This document shows positions 17,671-26,068 of a stretch of DNA of 64,000 nucleotides, in pieces (the first letter of the stretch is position 1; every line of letters begins with the position of its first letter). The DNA comes from Opitutaceae bacterium (GTDB lineage: Bacteria; Verrucomicrobiota; Verrucomicrobiia; Opitutales; Opitutaceae), in assembly GCA_016794785.1 (NCBI GenBank), contig JAEUHC010000018.1:124001-188000 (forward strand), in the 5' to 3' direction. The notes beneath the pieces are model-generated. The model was not told the origin of the DNA. It made no database searches and saw only the letters and a list, made by a program, of their open reading frames with translations. The position numbers were made by a program, and so were the translations under genes.

Positions 17671-18909
17671 ATGACAACCTTCCTCCGGCCTGCCGTCGTC
17701 CTCGCCACCCTCACCTCTCTCGCCTCCTCCGCCCTGGCCCTCGACTGGCCGCAGTGGCGCGGGCCCGACCGCACGGGCGTCGCACAGGAGACCGGCCTGC
17801 TCAAGAGCTGGCCTGCTGGCGGCCCCAAGCGCGTCTGGATGTTTGAGAACGCCGGCAAGGGCTACTCCGGCCCCGCCATCGCCGGCGGCAAATACTTCAC
17901 CATCGGCACGCGCGACGACGCCGAGGTTCTCCTCATCCTCGACGCCAACACCGGCAAGGAACTCCGCGTCGTCAAAATCGGCGAAGTCCTCGAAAACAAG
18001 TGGGGCGACGGCCCCCGCGGCACGCCGACCGTCGATGGCGATCGCGTTTACGCCCTGAGCGGCCCCGGCGATCTCGCCTGCATCAGCATCGCCGATGGCA
18101 AGGTCCTCTGGAAAGTCTCGATGTCCTCCCTCGGCGGCAAGACCCCCAACTGGGGCTACACCGAGTCGGTCCTCGTGGATGGCAACAAGGTCCTCTGCAC
18201 GCCCGGCGGCGGCAAAGGCACCGTGGCCGCCCTCGACAAGCTGACGGGCAAGGTGCTCTGGCAGTCGGGCGACATCAAGGAACCCGCCCACTACTCCTCC
18301 ATCGTCCCCGCCACGATCAACGGCACGCCCCAATACGTGCAGCGCAACGAAAAGAGCATCTTCGGCCTCGCCGCCAAAGACGGCCGCCTGCTCTGGCAGA
18401 CTGATTTCCCGGGGCGCACCGCGATGATCCCGACGCCCATCGTCAGCGGCAACGAGGTCTATGTCACCGCCGGCTACGGCACCGGCTGCAAGATGGTCCG
18501 CATCGAGGCCGACAACAAGGTCACCGTCGTTTACGAAAACAAGGTCGCGAAAAACCACCACGGCGGCTTCGTGAAAATCGGCGACTACCTCTACGGCCAC
18601 GGCGACCCGCAGTGGGTCTGCCAGAATTTCAAGACGGGCGAGGAAGTCTGGAGTTCGCGCGCGCTCGGCAAGGGCGCTGTGGGCGCGGCCGACGGCATGC
18701 TCTACTGCCTCGATGAAAACACCGGCACCGTCGCCCTCGTCGAGGCCTCGCCCAAGGGTTGGAATGAGATCAGCCGCTTCAAACTCGATCCCCAGACCAA
18801 GATCCGCAGCTCGAGCGGCAAGGTCTGGACCCACCCCGTCATCGCCAACGGCAAGCTCTACCTCCGCGACCAGGACTTGATCTACTGCTACGACGTGAAG
18901 CAGCCCTGA
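17671..18909 (+). CDS. PQQ-like beta-propeller protein, secreted
   Basis: A 412-residue protein with a signal peptide ending near SALA (residues 1-24), then LDWPQWRGPDRTGVAQ, the hallmark opening of verrucomicrobial and planctomycete PQQ-like propellers. Blades carry repeats such as LDANTGKELR, ISIADGKVLWK and LDKLTGKVLW. It is probably periplasmic; the role is unknown, as no catalytic residues of quinoprotein dehydrogenases are evident. The ATG at 17671 is chosen because the signal peptide begins there. A REP-like double hairpin follows the stop codon. Confidence 0.87.
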   Translation: MTTFLRPAVVLATLTSLASSALALDWPQWRGPDRTGVAQETGLLKSWPAGGPKRVWMFENAGKGYSGPAIAGGKYFTIGTRDDAEVLLILDANTGKELRVVKIGEVLENKWGDGPRGTPTVDGDRVYALSGPGDLACISIADGKVLWKVSMSSLGGKTPNWGYTESVLVDGNKVLCTPGGGKGTVAALDKLTGKVLWQSGDIKEPAHYSSIVPATINGTPQYVQRNEKSIFGLAAKDGRLLWQTDFPGRTAMIPTPIVSGNEVYVTAGYGTGCKMVRIEADNKVTVVYENKVAKNHHGGFVKIGDYLYGHGDPQWVCQNFKTGEEVWSSRALGKGAVGAADGMLYCLDENTGTVALVEASPKGWNEISRFKLDPQTKIRSSSGKVWTHPVIANGKLYLRDQDLIYCYDVKQP

Positions 18910-18932
18910 GCGAAGGCGTTCCCGTGGCTGGC

Positions 18933-19004
18933 GTAGGGCTCGAGCTTGCTCGACGCCTTTTTTCGGCTCCGCCTTTTTTTGGCCTGAGCAAGCTCAGGCC
19001 CTAT
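18933..19004. repeat. REP-like inverted pair after the PQQ-like gene
   Basis: Two GC-rich hairpins face each other. The first begins GTAGGGC (from 18933) with stem TCGAGC/GCTCGA at 18940-18953. The second is a 9-bp stem GGCCTGAGC/GCTCAGGCC at 18981-19000 and ends CCCTAT at 19004. The outer segments are near-perfect reverse complements of each other, separated by two T-runs. The GTAG foot is typical of REP elements. It may also terminate transcription. Confidence 0.6.
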
Positions 19005-19015
19005 CTTGCGCGATT

Positions 19016-19042
19016 GCAGGTTCGACTCCCTGCGCGCGCACC
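19016..19042 (+). other. tRNA 3'-end-like fragment
   Basis: The stretch GCAGG-TTCGACT-CCCTGC followed by GCGCGCACC resembles a tRNA T-arm and 3' acceptor strand ending in ACC. The T-stem is one G short of perfect, and nothing upstream folds as the rest of a tRNA. It could be an att-site remnant or chance. Confidence 0.25.
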
Positions 19043-19056
19043 CTGATTCTCGGGTG

Positions 19057-19293
19057 ATGTCCACCACCTCCTCCTCCGCGCCGGAAAATGTCACTGTGCG
19101 CGCCGTGCCCATCGAGCTCTGCCAGTTCATCAAGTTTGGCGGACTCGCCGACAGCGGCGGCGCCGCCAAGCAGGCGGTGGCCGAGGGGCTCGTGACGGTC
19201 AATGGCACCCTCGAAAAACGGAAGAGCCGCCAGTTGCTCGCGGGCGATCAAGTGACGCTCGCCGGCCGGACGATCGTGGTGCACGTGGGCTGA
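19057..19293 (+). CDS. Small S4-domain RNA-binding protein (YbcJ-like)
   Basis: A 78-residue protein that is almost entirely an S4 domain: IELCQFIKFGGLADSGGAAK, AVAEGLVTVNG, then QLLAGDQVTLAGRTIVV. It matches the short YbcJ/YaaA-type S4 proteins, which bind structured RNA such as rRNA. The first 12 residues are Ser/Thr-rich. The ATG at 19057 is chosen because the domain follows it directly. It is 19 bp upstream of a DEAD-box helicase gene on the same strand, so a shared role in RNA handling is plausible. Confidence 0.85.
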   Translation: MSTTSSSAPENVTVRAVPIELCQFIKFGGLADSGGAAKQAVAEGLVTVNGTLEKRKSRQLLAGDQVTLAGRTIVVHVG

Positions 19294-19312
19294 ACCGCCC
19301 AGCGCCGACGCC

Positions 19313-20695
19313 ATGTCCTTCTCCACGCTCGCCCTCTCCGAACCCCTCTGCCGCGCCGTCGCGGACCAAGGCCACACCACGCCCACGCCCGTGCAGACGG
19401 CCGCGATTCCCGTGATCGCCGCGGGCCGCGATGTGCTGGCCTCGGCCGCGACCGGCTCGGGCAAGACCGCGGCTTTTGTGCTGCCGCTGTTGGAACGCCT
19501 CGCGCGCCAGCTTGCGCCGCGCGCCCCGGGCCGCACCGTGCGCGCGCTCATCCTCGTGCCCACGCGCGAACTCGCGCTGCAAGTCGGCGAATCCGTGCGC
19601 CGCTACGGCCGCTATCTCCTGCCCTCGCAAAAGACGCTCGTCGTTTACGGCGGCATCGCGATCAACCCGCAGCAGGTCGCGCTCGGCACGGGGGCCGATG
19701 TGCTCGTCGCCACGCCGGGCCGCCTGCTCGACCTCGTCGATCAAAAGGCCGTGTCGCTCGCGGGCGTGTCCGTGCTGGTGCTCGACGAGGCAGATCGGCT
19801 GCTGGCGCTCGGCTTCTCCGCGCAGCTGGGCCGCATCCTGATGCTCCTGCCGGCGCAGCGGCAGAGCCTGCTTTTCTCGGCGACCTTGCCCGCCAAGGTC
19901 GAGTCGCTCGCGCGCGAGCTCCTTCGTGATCCCGTGCGCCTCGGCCTCGCGCCCGACAGCGCGAGCACGCCCGACATCGCGCAGCGCGCCATCGAGGTCG
20001 ATGCACCCAAACGCACCCCGCTGCTCCGCCACCTGATCGAGACGCAGGGCTGGTCGCGCGTCCTCGTGTTTGTCGCCACGAAATACGCCACCGAGCACAT
20101 TGCCGACAAACTCCGCCGCGCCGGCCTGGCCGCCGATGCGCTGCATGGCGAACTCAGCCAAGGCGGGCGCATCGCTGCGCTCAAGGATTTCAAGTCCGCC
20201 AAGACCCGTGTGCTGGTCGCCACCGATGTCGCCGCACGCGGCCTCGACATCACCGGCCTCCCCGCCGTGGTGAACTACGATCTGCCGCGCTCGGCCGCCG
20301 ACTACACGCACCGCATCGGTCGCACGGGTCGCGCCGGCGAGGCGGGCGTCGCCGTCAGCTTCATCACCGCCGAGACGCACGCGCACTTCAACCTGATCGC
20401 CACGCGCCACGGCCTCGCGATCCCGCGCGAACAGATCGCGGGCTTCGAGCCGGTCGACCGCGCCGCGCCGCGTCCGCTCGTCGCGCCCGACGGCGGCGGC
20501 ATCAAGGGCCGCCGCAAGAGCAAGAAAGACAAAGTGCGCGAAGCCGCCGCACGCGCCACGGGAGAACTTCCGCCCGCGCCACCTCCGCCCGCACGCGAGC
20601 CTCGCGCCGCGGTGGCGCCCGTCATCGGCGCCGGCGCGCCGCGCCGCCTCCAGTTTCCGCGCTTCACCGCCGGACCGGCGCGGCGCCCGTCGTAA
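19313..20695 (+). CDS. DEAD-box RNA helicase, RhlE-like
   Basis: A 460-residue ATP-dependent RNA helicase. All core motifs are visible: Q motif (PTPVQTAAIPVI), motif I (ATGSGKTAA), Ia (PTRELALQ), Ib (TPGRLLDLV), II (LDEADRLL), III (SATLP), V (TDVAARGLDI) and VI (HRIGRTGRAG). The C-terminal 80 residues are basic and Pro/Ala-rich (GRRKSKKDK, then PPAPPPPAREP), like the RNA-binding tails of RhlE proteins. It probably unwinds structured RNA during ribosome assembly or mRNA decay. It follows the S4-domain gene by 19 bp. Confidence 0.95.
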   Translation: MSFSTLALSEPLCRAVADQGHTTPTPVQTAAIPVIAAGRDVLASAATGSGKTAAFVLPLLERLARQLAPRAPGRTVRALILVPTRELALQVGESVRRYGRYLLPSQKTLVVYGGIAINPQQVALGTGADVLVATPGRLLDLVDQKAVSLAGVSVLVLDEADRLLALGFSAQLGRILMLLPAQRQSLLFSATLPAKVESLARELLRDPVRLGLAPDSASTPDIAQRAIEVDAPKRTPLLRHLIETQGWSRVLVFVATKYATEHIADKLRRAGLAADALHGELSQGGRIAALKDFKSAKTRVLVATDVAARGLDITGLPAVVNYDLPRSAADYTHRIGRTGRAGEAGVAVSFITAETHAHFNLIATRHGLAIPREQIAGFEPVDRAAPRPLVAPDGGGIKGRRKSKKDKVREAAARATGELPPAPPPPAREPRAAVAPVIGAGAPRRLQFPRFTAGPARRPS

Positions 20696-20711
20696 ATTCC
20701 GCCCCCGCGTC

Positions 20712-21563
20712 ATGCCGGTCATTCGCGCAGTCTCAGGTAGCCCTGCTCGTGAGAGCAGGGACCGCCGGGAGTTCGAGCGGCCGACAATCCCGCCTCTGAC
20801 GAGGCGGGCCACAACGACCCCAATCCGCTACGCATTACTGGGCCTCCTGCTCACCATTGCCATAGTGTCACCCGCCGCCGAGCCCCCGCTGCCCGCGGCC
20901 GAGCGCACGGCGATGCTCGCGGATTTCTCGCGGCAGGAAGCCGCGCTCACTGCTTCGCTCGCCCAGACGCCCGACGACCTCGCGCTGCTCTCCCGCCGTG
21001 GCGACCGCCGGCTTTTCCTCGGACGCGCGGCCGAGGCGATCACGGACTTCGAAAAGATGATCGCCCTCGACCCGGCCACGGATGCGCCGCATTGGCGCCT
21101 CGGGATTGCCTATCACTTCGCCGGGAAATTCGCGGAGTCGTCCCGGCAGTTCACGAAATACCACGCCCACGACGACCGCGATCGCGAGAACGGCATCTGG
21201 AAATTCCTCGCCGATGTCCGCACCTCCGGGCTTGAGCCCGCGCGCCGCGCGATGCTGCCCTACACGCGCTTCGACCGGGAGCCGTTTCCCGCGCTCTACG
21301 AGATGTTCGCCGGGCGGAAGACGACCGCCGAGTTTCTCACCGAGCTCAAGACCCGTGGCCTCGACCGCGACGAGCGCGTGATGTTTTTCGCCCACTACTA
21401 CGCCGGCCTGAACGAACAGTGGCTCGGCCGCCGCGCCCGCGCGCTGGAGCTGCTGCACCTCGCCGTCGCCAATCCCTGGGGCCGCACCGCCGAGGGCGGC
21501 CCGGCCTACATGTGGCAATGCGCGCGGCTGCACTACGAAAAACTTGCCGCGGAAAAACCCTGA
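20712..21563 (+). CDS. TPR-repeat protein, exported; start region contains a REP-like element
   Basis: The protein core, from about residue 50, has tetratricopeptide-like helices (LALLSRRGDRRLFLGRAAEA, ITDFEKMIALDPATDAPHWRL) and later LNEQWLGRRARALELLHLAV. A hydrophobic segment (YALLGLLLTIAIVSPAA, about residues 39-55) looks like a signal peptide core, but it sits unusually far from the only upstream ATG, at 20712. The intervening codons translate a GTAG hairpin pair (20737-20812), so the native start may have been displaced or the element is translated. The next ATG (near 20913) would remove the export signal. TPR proteins mediate protein contacts; the partner is unknown. Confidence 0.65.
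   Translation: MPVIRAVSGSPARESRDRREFERPTIPPLTRRATTTPIRYALLGLLLTIAIVSPAAEPPLPAAERTAMLADFSRQEAALTASLAQTPDDLALLSRRGDRRLFLGRAAEAITDFEKMIALDPATDAPHWRLGIAYHFAGKFAESSRQFTKYHAHDDRDRENGIWKFLADVRTSGLEPARRAMLPYTRFDREPFPALYEMFAGRKTTAEFLTELKTRGLDRDERVMFFAHYYAGLNEQWLGRRARALELLHLAVANPWGRTAEGGPAYMWQCARLHYEKLAAEKP
20737..20812. repeat. REP-like hairpin pair within the TPR gene leader
   Basis: GTAG (20737-20740) is followed by an 8-bp stem CCCTGCTC/GAGCAGGG with loop GTGA (20741-20760). A second 8-bp stem CCCGCCTC/GAGGCGGG with loop TGAC lies at 20789-20808 and is followed by CCAC, close to the CTAC expected for an inverted partner. The layout matches a two-REP element, but it falls in the translated leader of the TPR gene. 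Confidence 0.6.
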
Positions 21564-21601
21564 CGCCTCGCCCTGATTCCGCTCCGCTTCACTCCATCGT
21601 C

Positions 21602-22873
21602 ATGCACCGCTTTCTTCTCCCCCTCGCCTTGCTCGTCCTGGCCCCGCTCCACGCCGCCGACAACTGGCCCCAGTTCCGCGGCCCGACCGGCCAGAGCCTT
21701 TCCGACGCCACCGGCCTCCCGCTCACGTGGAGCGAGACCGAGCACGTGAAATGGAAGACGCCCATCCACGGCCGGGGCTGGTCCTCGCCCGTCGTGTGGG
21801 GCAATCAGATCTGGCTGACGACCGCGAGCGAGGATGCGCGCGACCTCTCCGTGCTCACCATCGACCGCACGTCCGGAAAGATCATCCGCGATCAGAAACT
21901 CTTCCGCGTCGAGAAACCGCAGTTCATCCACCCGTTCAACAGCGCCGCCTCGCCCACGCCCGCGATCGAAGCGGGCCGCGTTTACGTCACGTTCGGCTCG
22001 CCGGGCACCGCGTGCCTCGACACGGCGACCGGCAAGGTCCTCTGGGAGCGCCGCGACTTCGTGTGCGACCACTGGCGCGGCGCCGGCTCGTCGCCCATCA
22101 TTTGGGGCGACCTGCTGATCATGCATTTTGATGGTGCGGATTTCCAATACGTCGTCGCGCTCGACAAGCGCACCGGCAAGACGGTGTGGAAGACCGATCG
22201 CTCGATCGACTTTCAGGACCTCAAGCCCGACGGGAAGCCGGCCGCCGACGGCGATTTCCGGAAGGCGTTTGCCACCCCGCTCGTCATCACCCACGACGGC
22301 AAGCCGCTGCTCGTGAGCGTCGGCTCCAAGGCCACCTACGCCTACGAACCCGCCACCGGCAAGGAGCTCTGGCGCATCGAGGATCGCCGCTTTCACTCCG
22401 GCTCGGTCTGCCCGCTCTACGGCCACGGCCTGATCTACACGGCCACGGGTCTGGCGAAGGGCGAGCTGTGGGCCGTGCGCCCCGGCGGCAGCGGCATCGT
22501 GACGGACACCCACGTCGCGTGGAAAGTAAGCCGCAACGTCCCGAACCGCCCCTCGCCGGTGCTCGTCGGCGATCTGCTCTTCATGGTCGCGCAGGACACG
22601 GGCGTGGTCACGTGCCTCGACGCGAAGACCGGCCAGGAAATCTGGAGCGAGCGGCTGCCCGGGAAAGGTGCCCACTCCACCTCGCCCATCCACGCCGACG
22701 GCCGGCTTTATTTCTGCAACGAAAACGGCGAGTCCTTCGTGCTCGCCGCCGGCCGCGAATTCAAGGTGCTCGCCACGAACAAACTCGACGCCGGCTGCAT
22801 GGCCTCGCCCGCGGTCACCGGAAAGTCGCTCATCCTCCGCACCAAGACCGCGCTCTACCGGATCGAGCAGTGA
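21602..22873 (+). CDS. PQQ-like beta-propeller protein, secreted
   Basis: A 423-residue protein with a signal peptide (MHRFLLPLALLVLAPLHAA) followed at once by DNWPQFRGPTGQSLS. Propeller blades carry LDTATGKVLWE, LDKRTGKTVWK, YEPATGKELWR and LDAKTGQEIWS. It is a close family relative of the proteins at 17671 and 13713. The function is unknown; in verrucomicrobia and planctomycetes such proteins often sit in polysaccharide-degradation neighbourhoods. It is 38 bp after the TPR gene, so co-transcription is possible. The ATG at 21602 is chosen for the signal peptide. Confidence 0.87.
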   Translation: MHRFLLPLALLVLAPLHAADNWPQFRGPTGQSLSDATGLPLTWSETEHVKWKTPIHGRGWSSPVVWGNQIWLTTASEDARDLSVLTIDRTSGKIIRDQKLFRVEKPQFIHPFNSAASPTPAIEAGRVYVTFGSPGTACLDTATGKVLWERRDFVCDHWRGAGSSPIIWGDLLIMHFDGADFQYVVALDKRTGKTVWKTDRSIDFQDLKPDGKPAADGDFRKAFATPLVITHDGKPLLVSVGSKATYAYEPATGKELWRIEDRRFHSGSVCPLYGHGLIYTATGLAKGELWAVRPGGSGIVTDTHVAWKVSRNVPNRPSPVLVGDLLFMVAQDTGVVTCLDAKTGQEIWSERLPGKGAHSTSPIHADGRLYFCNENGESFVLAAGREFKVLATNKLDAGCMASPAVTGKSLILRTKTALYRIEQ

Positions 22874-22888
22874 GAAATCATGCAGTTA

Positions 22889-22959
22889 TAGGCGGGATGC
22901 CCTCACCCCGCGGGATCAGGACCACACGATACCTCGCGGGGTGAGGGCACCCCGCCTAC
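22889..22959. repeat. Long inverted repeat (REP-like) between convergent genes
   Basis: A 28-nt arm (22889-22916) pairs with 22931-22958 with three mismatches across a 14-nt spacer. One end reads ATAGGCGGG, the other, on the minus strand, GTAGGCGGGG. It lies between two convergent genes and could stop transcription from both sides. Confidence 0.75.
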
Positions 22960-22968
22960 ATCAAGCGC

Positions 22969-24480
22969 TCACCACCGCTCTGTGCGGAACGGCGTCGCCG
23001 GCAGGCCGGCGCCATTGAAGAGACTCGCCGCGGGATTGTTTTCCCACGCGTAGCGCGCCGCTACGGGCCGCGGCACTTCCGCGCTGGTCACGATCACCGT
23101 GTCGCCGGCGAGGCGGGCCTGCGCGGGCCGCCACACGCGATCGTCGCCGGCGATCTCGAAGCCGCGCAGCACGCCGTCCTTCGCGACGAGGCCGCCGTTC
23201 GTGTGCATGAAACGCAGCGTGATCGCGGCGCCGCGAATTTCGTGGCCCGCCGGCAGCGGGCCGGAGGTCGCGGGGACCTTTTCGTTGTAAACCTCGCCCA
23301 AGGCCCAGAGCGCGAGGCGGCGGCCGGCCTCCTTTTTGTTGCGCGGGTGGATGTCATTGGCCTCGCCGATGTCGAGGTTGATGCCCATGCCGGTGCGCGG
23401 GAGGGCGAGCGTCTGGAGCATCGCCTCGCGCACGGCCGGCCAGTCGCGGCCGGCGCCGGTGAAATTCGGGAGCTGCGCCCAGGCAAACGGCAGCTCGGCG
23501 CCCCAGCGCCCGCGCCAGTCGGTCACAAGCAGGCGCAGTTGCGCCGCGTAGAAGGGCGCCTTGCCGGGCGTGGAGTTGGCCTCGCCCTGATACCAGAGGA
23601 AGCCGCGCACCGCGTAGGGAATGAGCGGGGCGATCTTGCCGTTGAAGAGGCCGCCGACATCGGCCTTGCGCGCGGCCAGCTCGGCGGGGTCCTGCGGTTT
23701 CTTGGCGGCTTTCTTTTTCGCGGCCTTGGCGGCCTTCTGCCCGGCCTCCCACGCGGCGAGATCGGCCTCGTATTTTTTCCGCGCCGCCGGCGAGTCGATC
23801 GCCGCGGCCTCGGCCTTCATCGCGGCGAAGAACGGCGCGAGCTCCTTCGTCGCGCGCTGCGCCTCCGGCGCGATCCACGACTCGATGGGCGTGCCACCGA
23901 CCGATGAATTGATGAGCCCGACCGGCACGCCGAGCTTCTGGTGCACCTCGCGGCCGAAGAAATAGAGCACGGCCGACGCAGCCGGCGCGGTCTGCGGCGA
24001 ACAAAGCACCCACTCGCCCTTGCCGATTTTCTGCGGCGTGGTGGCGGAAGCGGAGGTCTCCTTGAAAAAGCGGATGCGGGGATGATTCGCCGCCGTCGCC
24101 TCGCGCTCGGGATCGAGGGAGCGAGCGACGGTCATCGCCATGTTGGACTGGCCCGAGCCGAGCCACACCTCGCCCACGAGCACGTCTTCGATCACGATTC
24201 GGTTATTCCCGCTGATGGTGAGCGTCGCGCCGGTGTCGCTGGCACGCAACGGATCGAGCGTCACGCGCCACGCGCCGTCGGCCGCGGCCACCGCCGTGCG
24301 CGTCTGCCCGGCGAACGCCACGGCGACTTGCTCACCCGGATCGGCCCAGCCCCAGACCGGCACGACGGCGTCGCGCTGGAGGACCATGTGGTGGGAAATC
24401 ACCGCCGGCAGGCGCACGTCGGCGCGCATAACCGCCGGGACGAGGGCAATCAGGGCATGAAGCAGATGGGCAGGTTTCAT
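22969..24480 (-). CDS. Sialate O-acetylesterase-like SGNH esterase
   Basis: A 503-residue exported esterase (signal peptide residues 1-20). The jelly-roll-like N-terminal part has DVRLPAVISHHMVLQRD and VWGWADPGE. The SGNH nucleophile is S112 in GSGQSNM, with G-L-I-N-S-S-VGGTPIESW as block II/III and D376-I-H378 as the catalytic Asp-His. A Lys/Ala-rich insertion (about residues 245-265, AAKAAKKKAAKKP) is unusual and probably forms a helix. Family members deacetylate sialic acids or acetylated plant glycans; here a polysaccharide substrate is likely. It is convergent with the upstream PQQ-like gene. Confidence 0.9.
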   Translation of the reverse strand: MKPAHLLHALIALVPAVMRADVRLPAVISHHMVLQRDAVVPVWGWADPGEQVAVAFAGQTRTAVAAADGAWRVTLDPLRASDTGATLTISGNNRIVIEDVLVGEVWLGSGQSNMAMTVARSLDPEREATAANHPRIRFFKETSASATTPQKIGKGEWVLCSPQTAPAASAVLYFFGREVHQKLGVPVGLINSSVGGTPIESWIAPEAQRATKELAPFFAAMKAEAAAIDSPAARKKYEADLAAWEAGQKAAKAAKKKAAKKPQDPAELAARKADVGGLFNGKIAPLIPYAVRGFLWYQGEANSTPGKAPFYAAQLRLLVTDWRGRWGAELPFAWAQLPNFTGAGRDWPAVREAMLQTLALPRTGMGINLDIGEANDIHPRNKKEAGRRLALWALGEVYNEKVPATSGPLPAGHEIRGAAITLRFMHTNGGLVAKDGVLRGFEIAGDDRVWRPAQARLAGDTVIVTSAEVPRPVAARYAWENNPAASLFNGAGLPATPFRTERW

Positions 24481-24607
24481 GGGGCGGGTGGTTTTCTAAA
24501 CTCCGATGCCGCCGAGGCGAGCCGCGAGTCGGTGATCTCGGGGCTTTCCAGCGTGCATCTCTTGCCTACAGTGCGCGTCTTTTCCACTTCCAACCCACTT
24601 CAACCCC

Positions 24608-25957
24608 ATGCCCCTCGCTTCGCTCACCCGCCGCCGTTTCCTTCAAACCTCCGCCGTCGCCGCCGCTCCGCTCATCCTGCCGGGCCGCGTCTGGTCTCAG
24701 GCCACCGCCCCCAGCAAGCGCCTCACGCTGGGCTGCATCGGCATGGGCAAGATGATGAAGGGCCACGTCGGCAACTTCCTCGGGCGCGACGATGTGCAGA
24801 TCGTCGCCGTGTGCGATGTCGACACCACGCGCCGCGAGGCCGCGAAGAAGCGCGTCGACGAGGCCTACTCCAAGAAGGAGGGCGAGACCTACAAGGCCTG
24901 CGACGCCTACACCGATTTCCGCGAGGTGATCGCGCGCAAGGACATCGACATCGTCGTCATCGCCACGCCCGACCACTGGCACGCCTACATCGCCATCGCC
25001 GCGGTGCGCGCGGGCAAGGATGTCTATTGCGAAAAGCCCCTTACCTACAATGTCCGCGAGGCGGTCGAGCTCGTGAAGGAAGTCCGCAAGGCCAACCGCG
25101 TCTTCCAGACCGGTTCGCAGCAGCGGTCGTCGAAGGAATTCCGCGTCGCCGCCGAACTCGTGCGCAACGGCGTCCTCGGCCGCGTGAGCGCCATCAACGT
25201 CTCCTTCGGCGATCCGGCCAAGCCCTACACCATGCCCGCCGCGGAGATGGAGCCCGGTCTCGACTGGGACCGCTGGTGCGGCCCCGGCCCGCTCGTGGCC
25301 TACAATCCCTTCCTCTGCCCGCGCGGTGTGCACGATAATTTCCCGGACTGGCGCAAGACCTGGGAATTCGGCGGCGGCATGATCACCGACTGGGGCGCCC
25401 ACCACATCGACATCTCGCAATGGGCGCTCGGCATGGATGGCAACGGCCCGGTCGAGGTCCGCGCCCCGAAGGACTGGGAGACCGCCACGCGCGGCGCCCA
25501 GCTCGTCTATGCCGACGGCACGGTGCTCACGCACGTCCGCGGCAAGGGCGTGTCGTTCTACGGCACCGAGGGCACCTGCCACGTGAACCGCGGCAAGTTC
25601 GAGCTGATCATGGCCGACAAGACCGTCCACAAATTCTGGGACAAGGAAATCGACAAGGGCACCTCGATGGAGCGCGAGGTCACTCTCGCCGAGCGCAAGT
25701 ATCTGGCCGACGCCAAGGTGAAGCTCTACAACAGCAAGAGCCACTTCCAGGACTTCGTGGACTGCGTGCAGTCGCGCAAGCGGCCAATCTGCGACGTCGA
25801 GATCGGCGCAAGCAGCGTGATCGCCTGCCACGTGATGAACTTTGCCTATCGCTACGGCGCGAACGCCAAGTGGAATCCCGCCAAGAACCGCTTTGCCAGC
25901 GGCGGCGACTCCGCCTGGCTCACCCGCGACCGCTACCGCGCCGGCTGGAAGGTGTGA
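24608..25957 (+). CDS. Gfo/Idh/MocA oxidoreductase with Tat signal
   Basis: A 449-residue NAD(P)-dependent oxidoreductase. The N-terminus LTRRRFLQTSAVAAAPLILP is a twin-arginine signal, so the protein is probably exported folded with bound cofactor. The Rossmann motif is GCIGMGKMMKGHVG; EKPLTYNVREA contains the conserved Glu-Lys-Pro of the family, and WGAHHIDISQWALG the substrate-site His residues. Members oxidise or epimerise sugars and inositols. Verrucomicrobia carry many Tat-exported copies of this type; the substrate is unknown. It diverges from the esterase gene with 127 bp between. Confidence 0.92.
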   Translation: MPLASLTRRRFLQTSAVAAAPLILPGRVWSQATAPSKRLTLGCIGMGKMMKGHVGNFLGRDDVQIVAVCDVDTTRREAAKKRVDEAYSKKEGETYKACDAYTDFREVIARKDIDIVVIATPDHWHAYIAIAAVRAGKDVYCEKPLTYNVREAVELVKEVRKANRVFQTGSQQRSSKEFRVAAELVRNGVLGRVSAINVSFGDPAKPYTMPAAEMEPGLDWDRWCGPGPLVAYNPFLCPRGVHDNFPDWRKTWEFGGGMITDWGAHHIDISQWALGMDGNGPVEVRAPKDWETATRGAQLVYADGTVLTHVRGKGVSFYGTEGTCHVNRGKFELIMADKTVHKFWDKEIDKGTSMEREVTLAERKYLADAKVKLYNSKSHFQDFVDCVQSRKRPICDVEIGASSVIACHVMNFAYRYGANAKWNPAKNRFASGGDSAWLTRDRYRAGWKV

Positions 25958-26068
25958 GGCAGTGCGTGGACTAGCCTGATCGGGCTACCCTTGAGCCGGC
26001 GTGAGTAGCATCGAAATCTCGCGCCATCCGTCCAAGCTCGCGGCCCAAGTCCCAATCACCCCTGTCCC

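Noticed and set aside
19016..19042. Complete tRNA gene
   Set aside because: Only the T-arm and 3' end can be recognised; no acceptor 5' strand, D-arm or anticodon arm precedes it.
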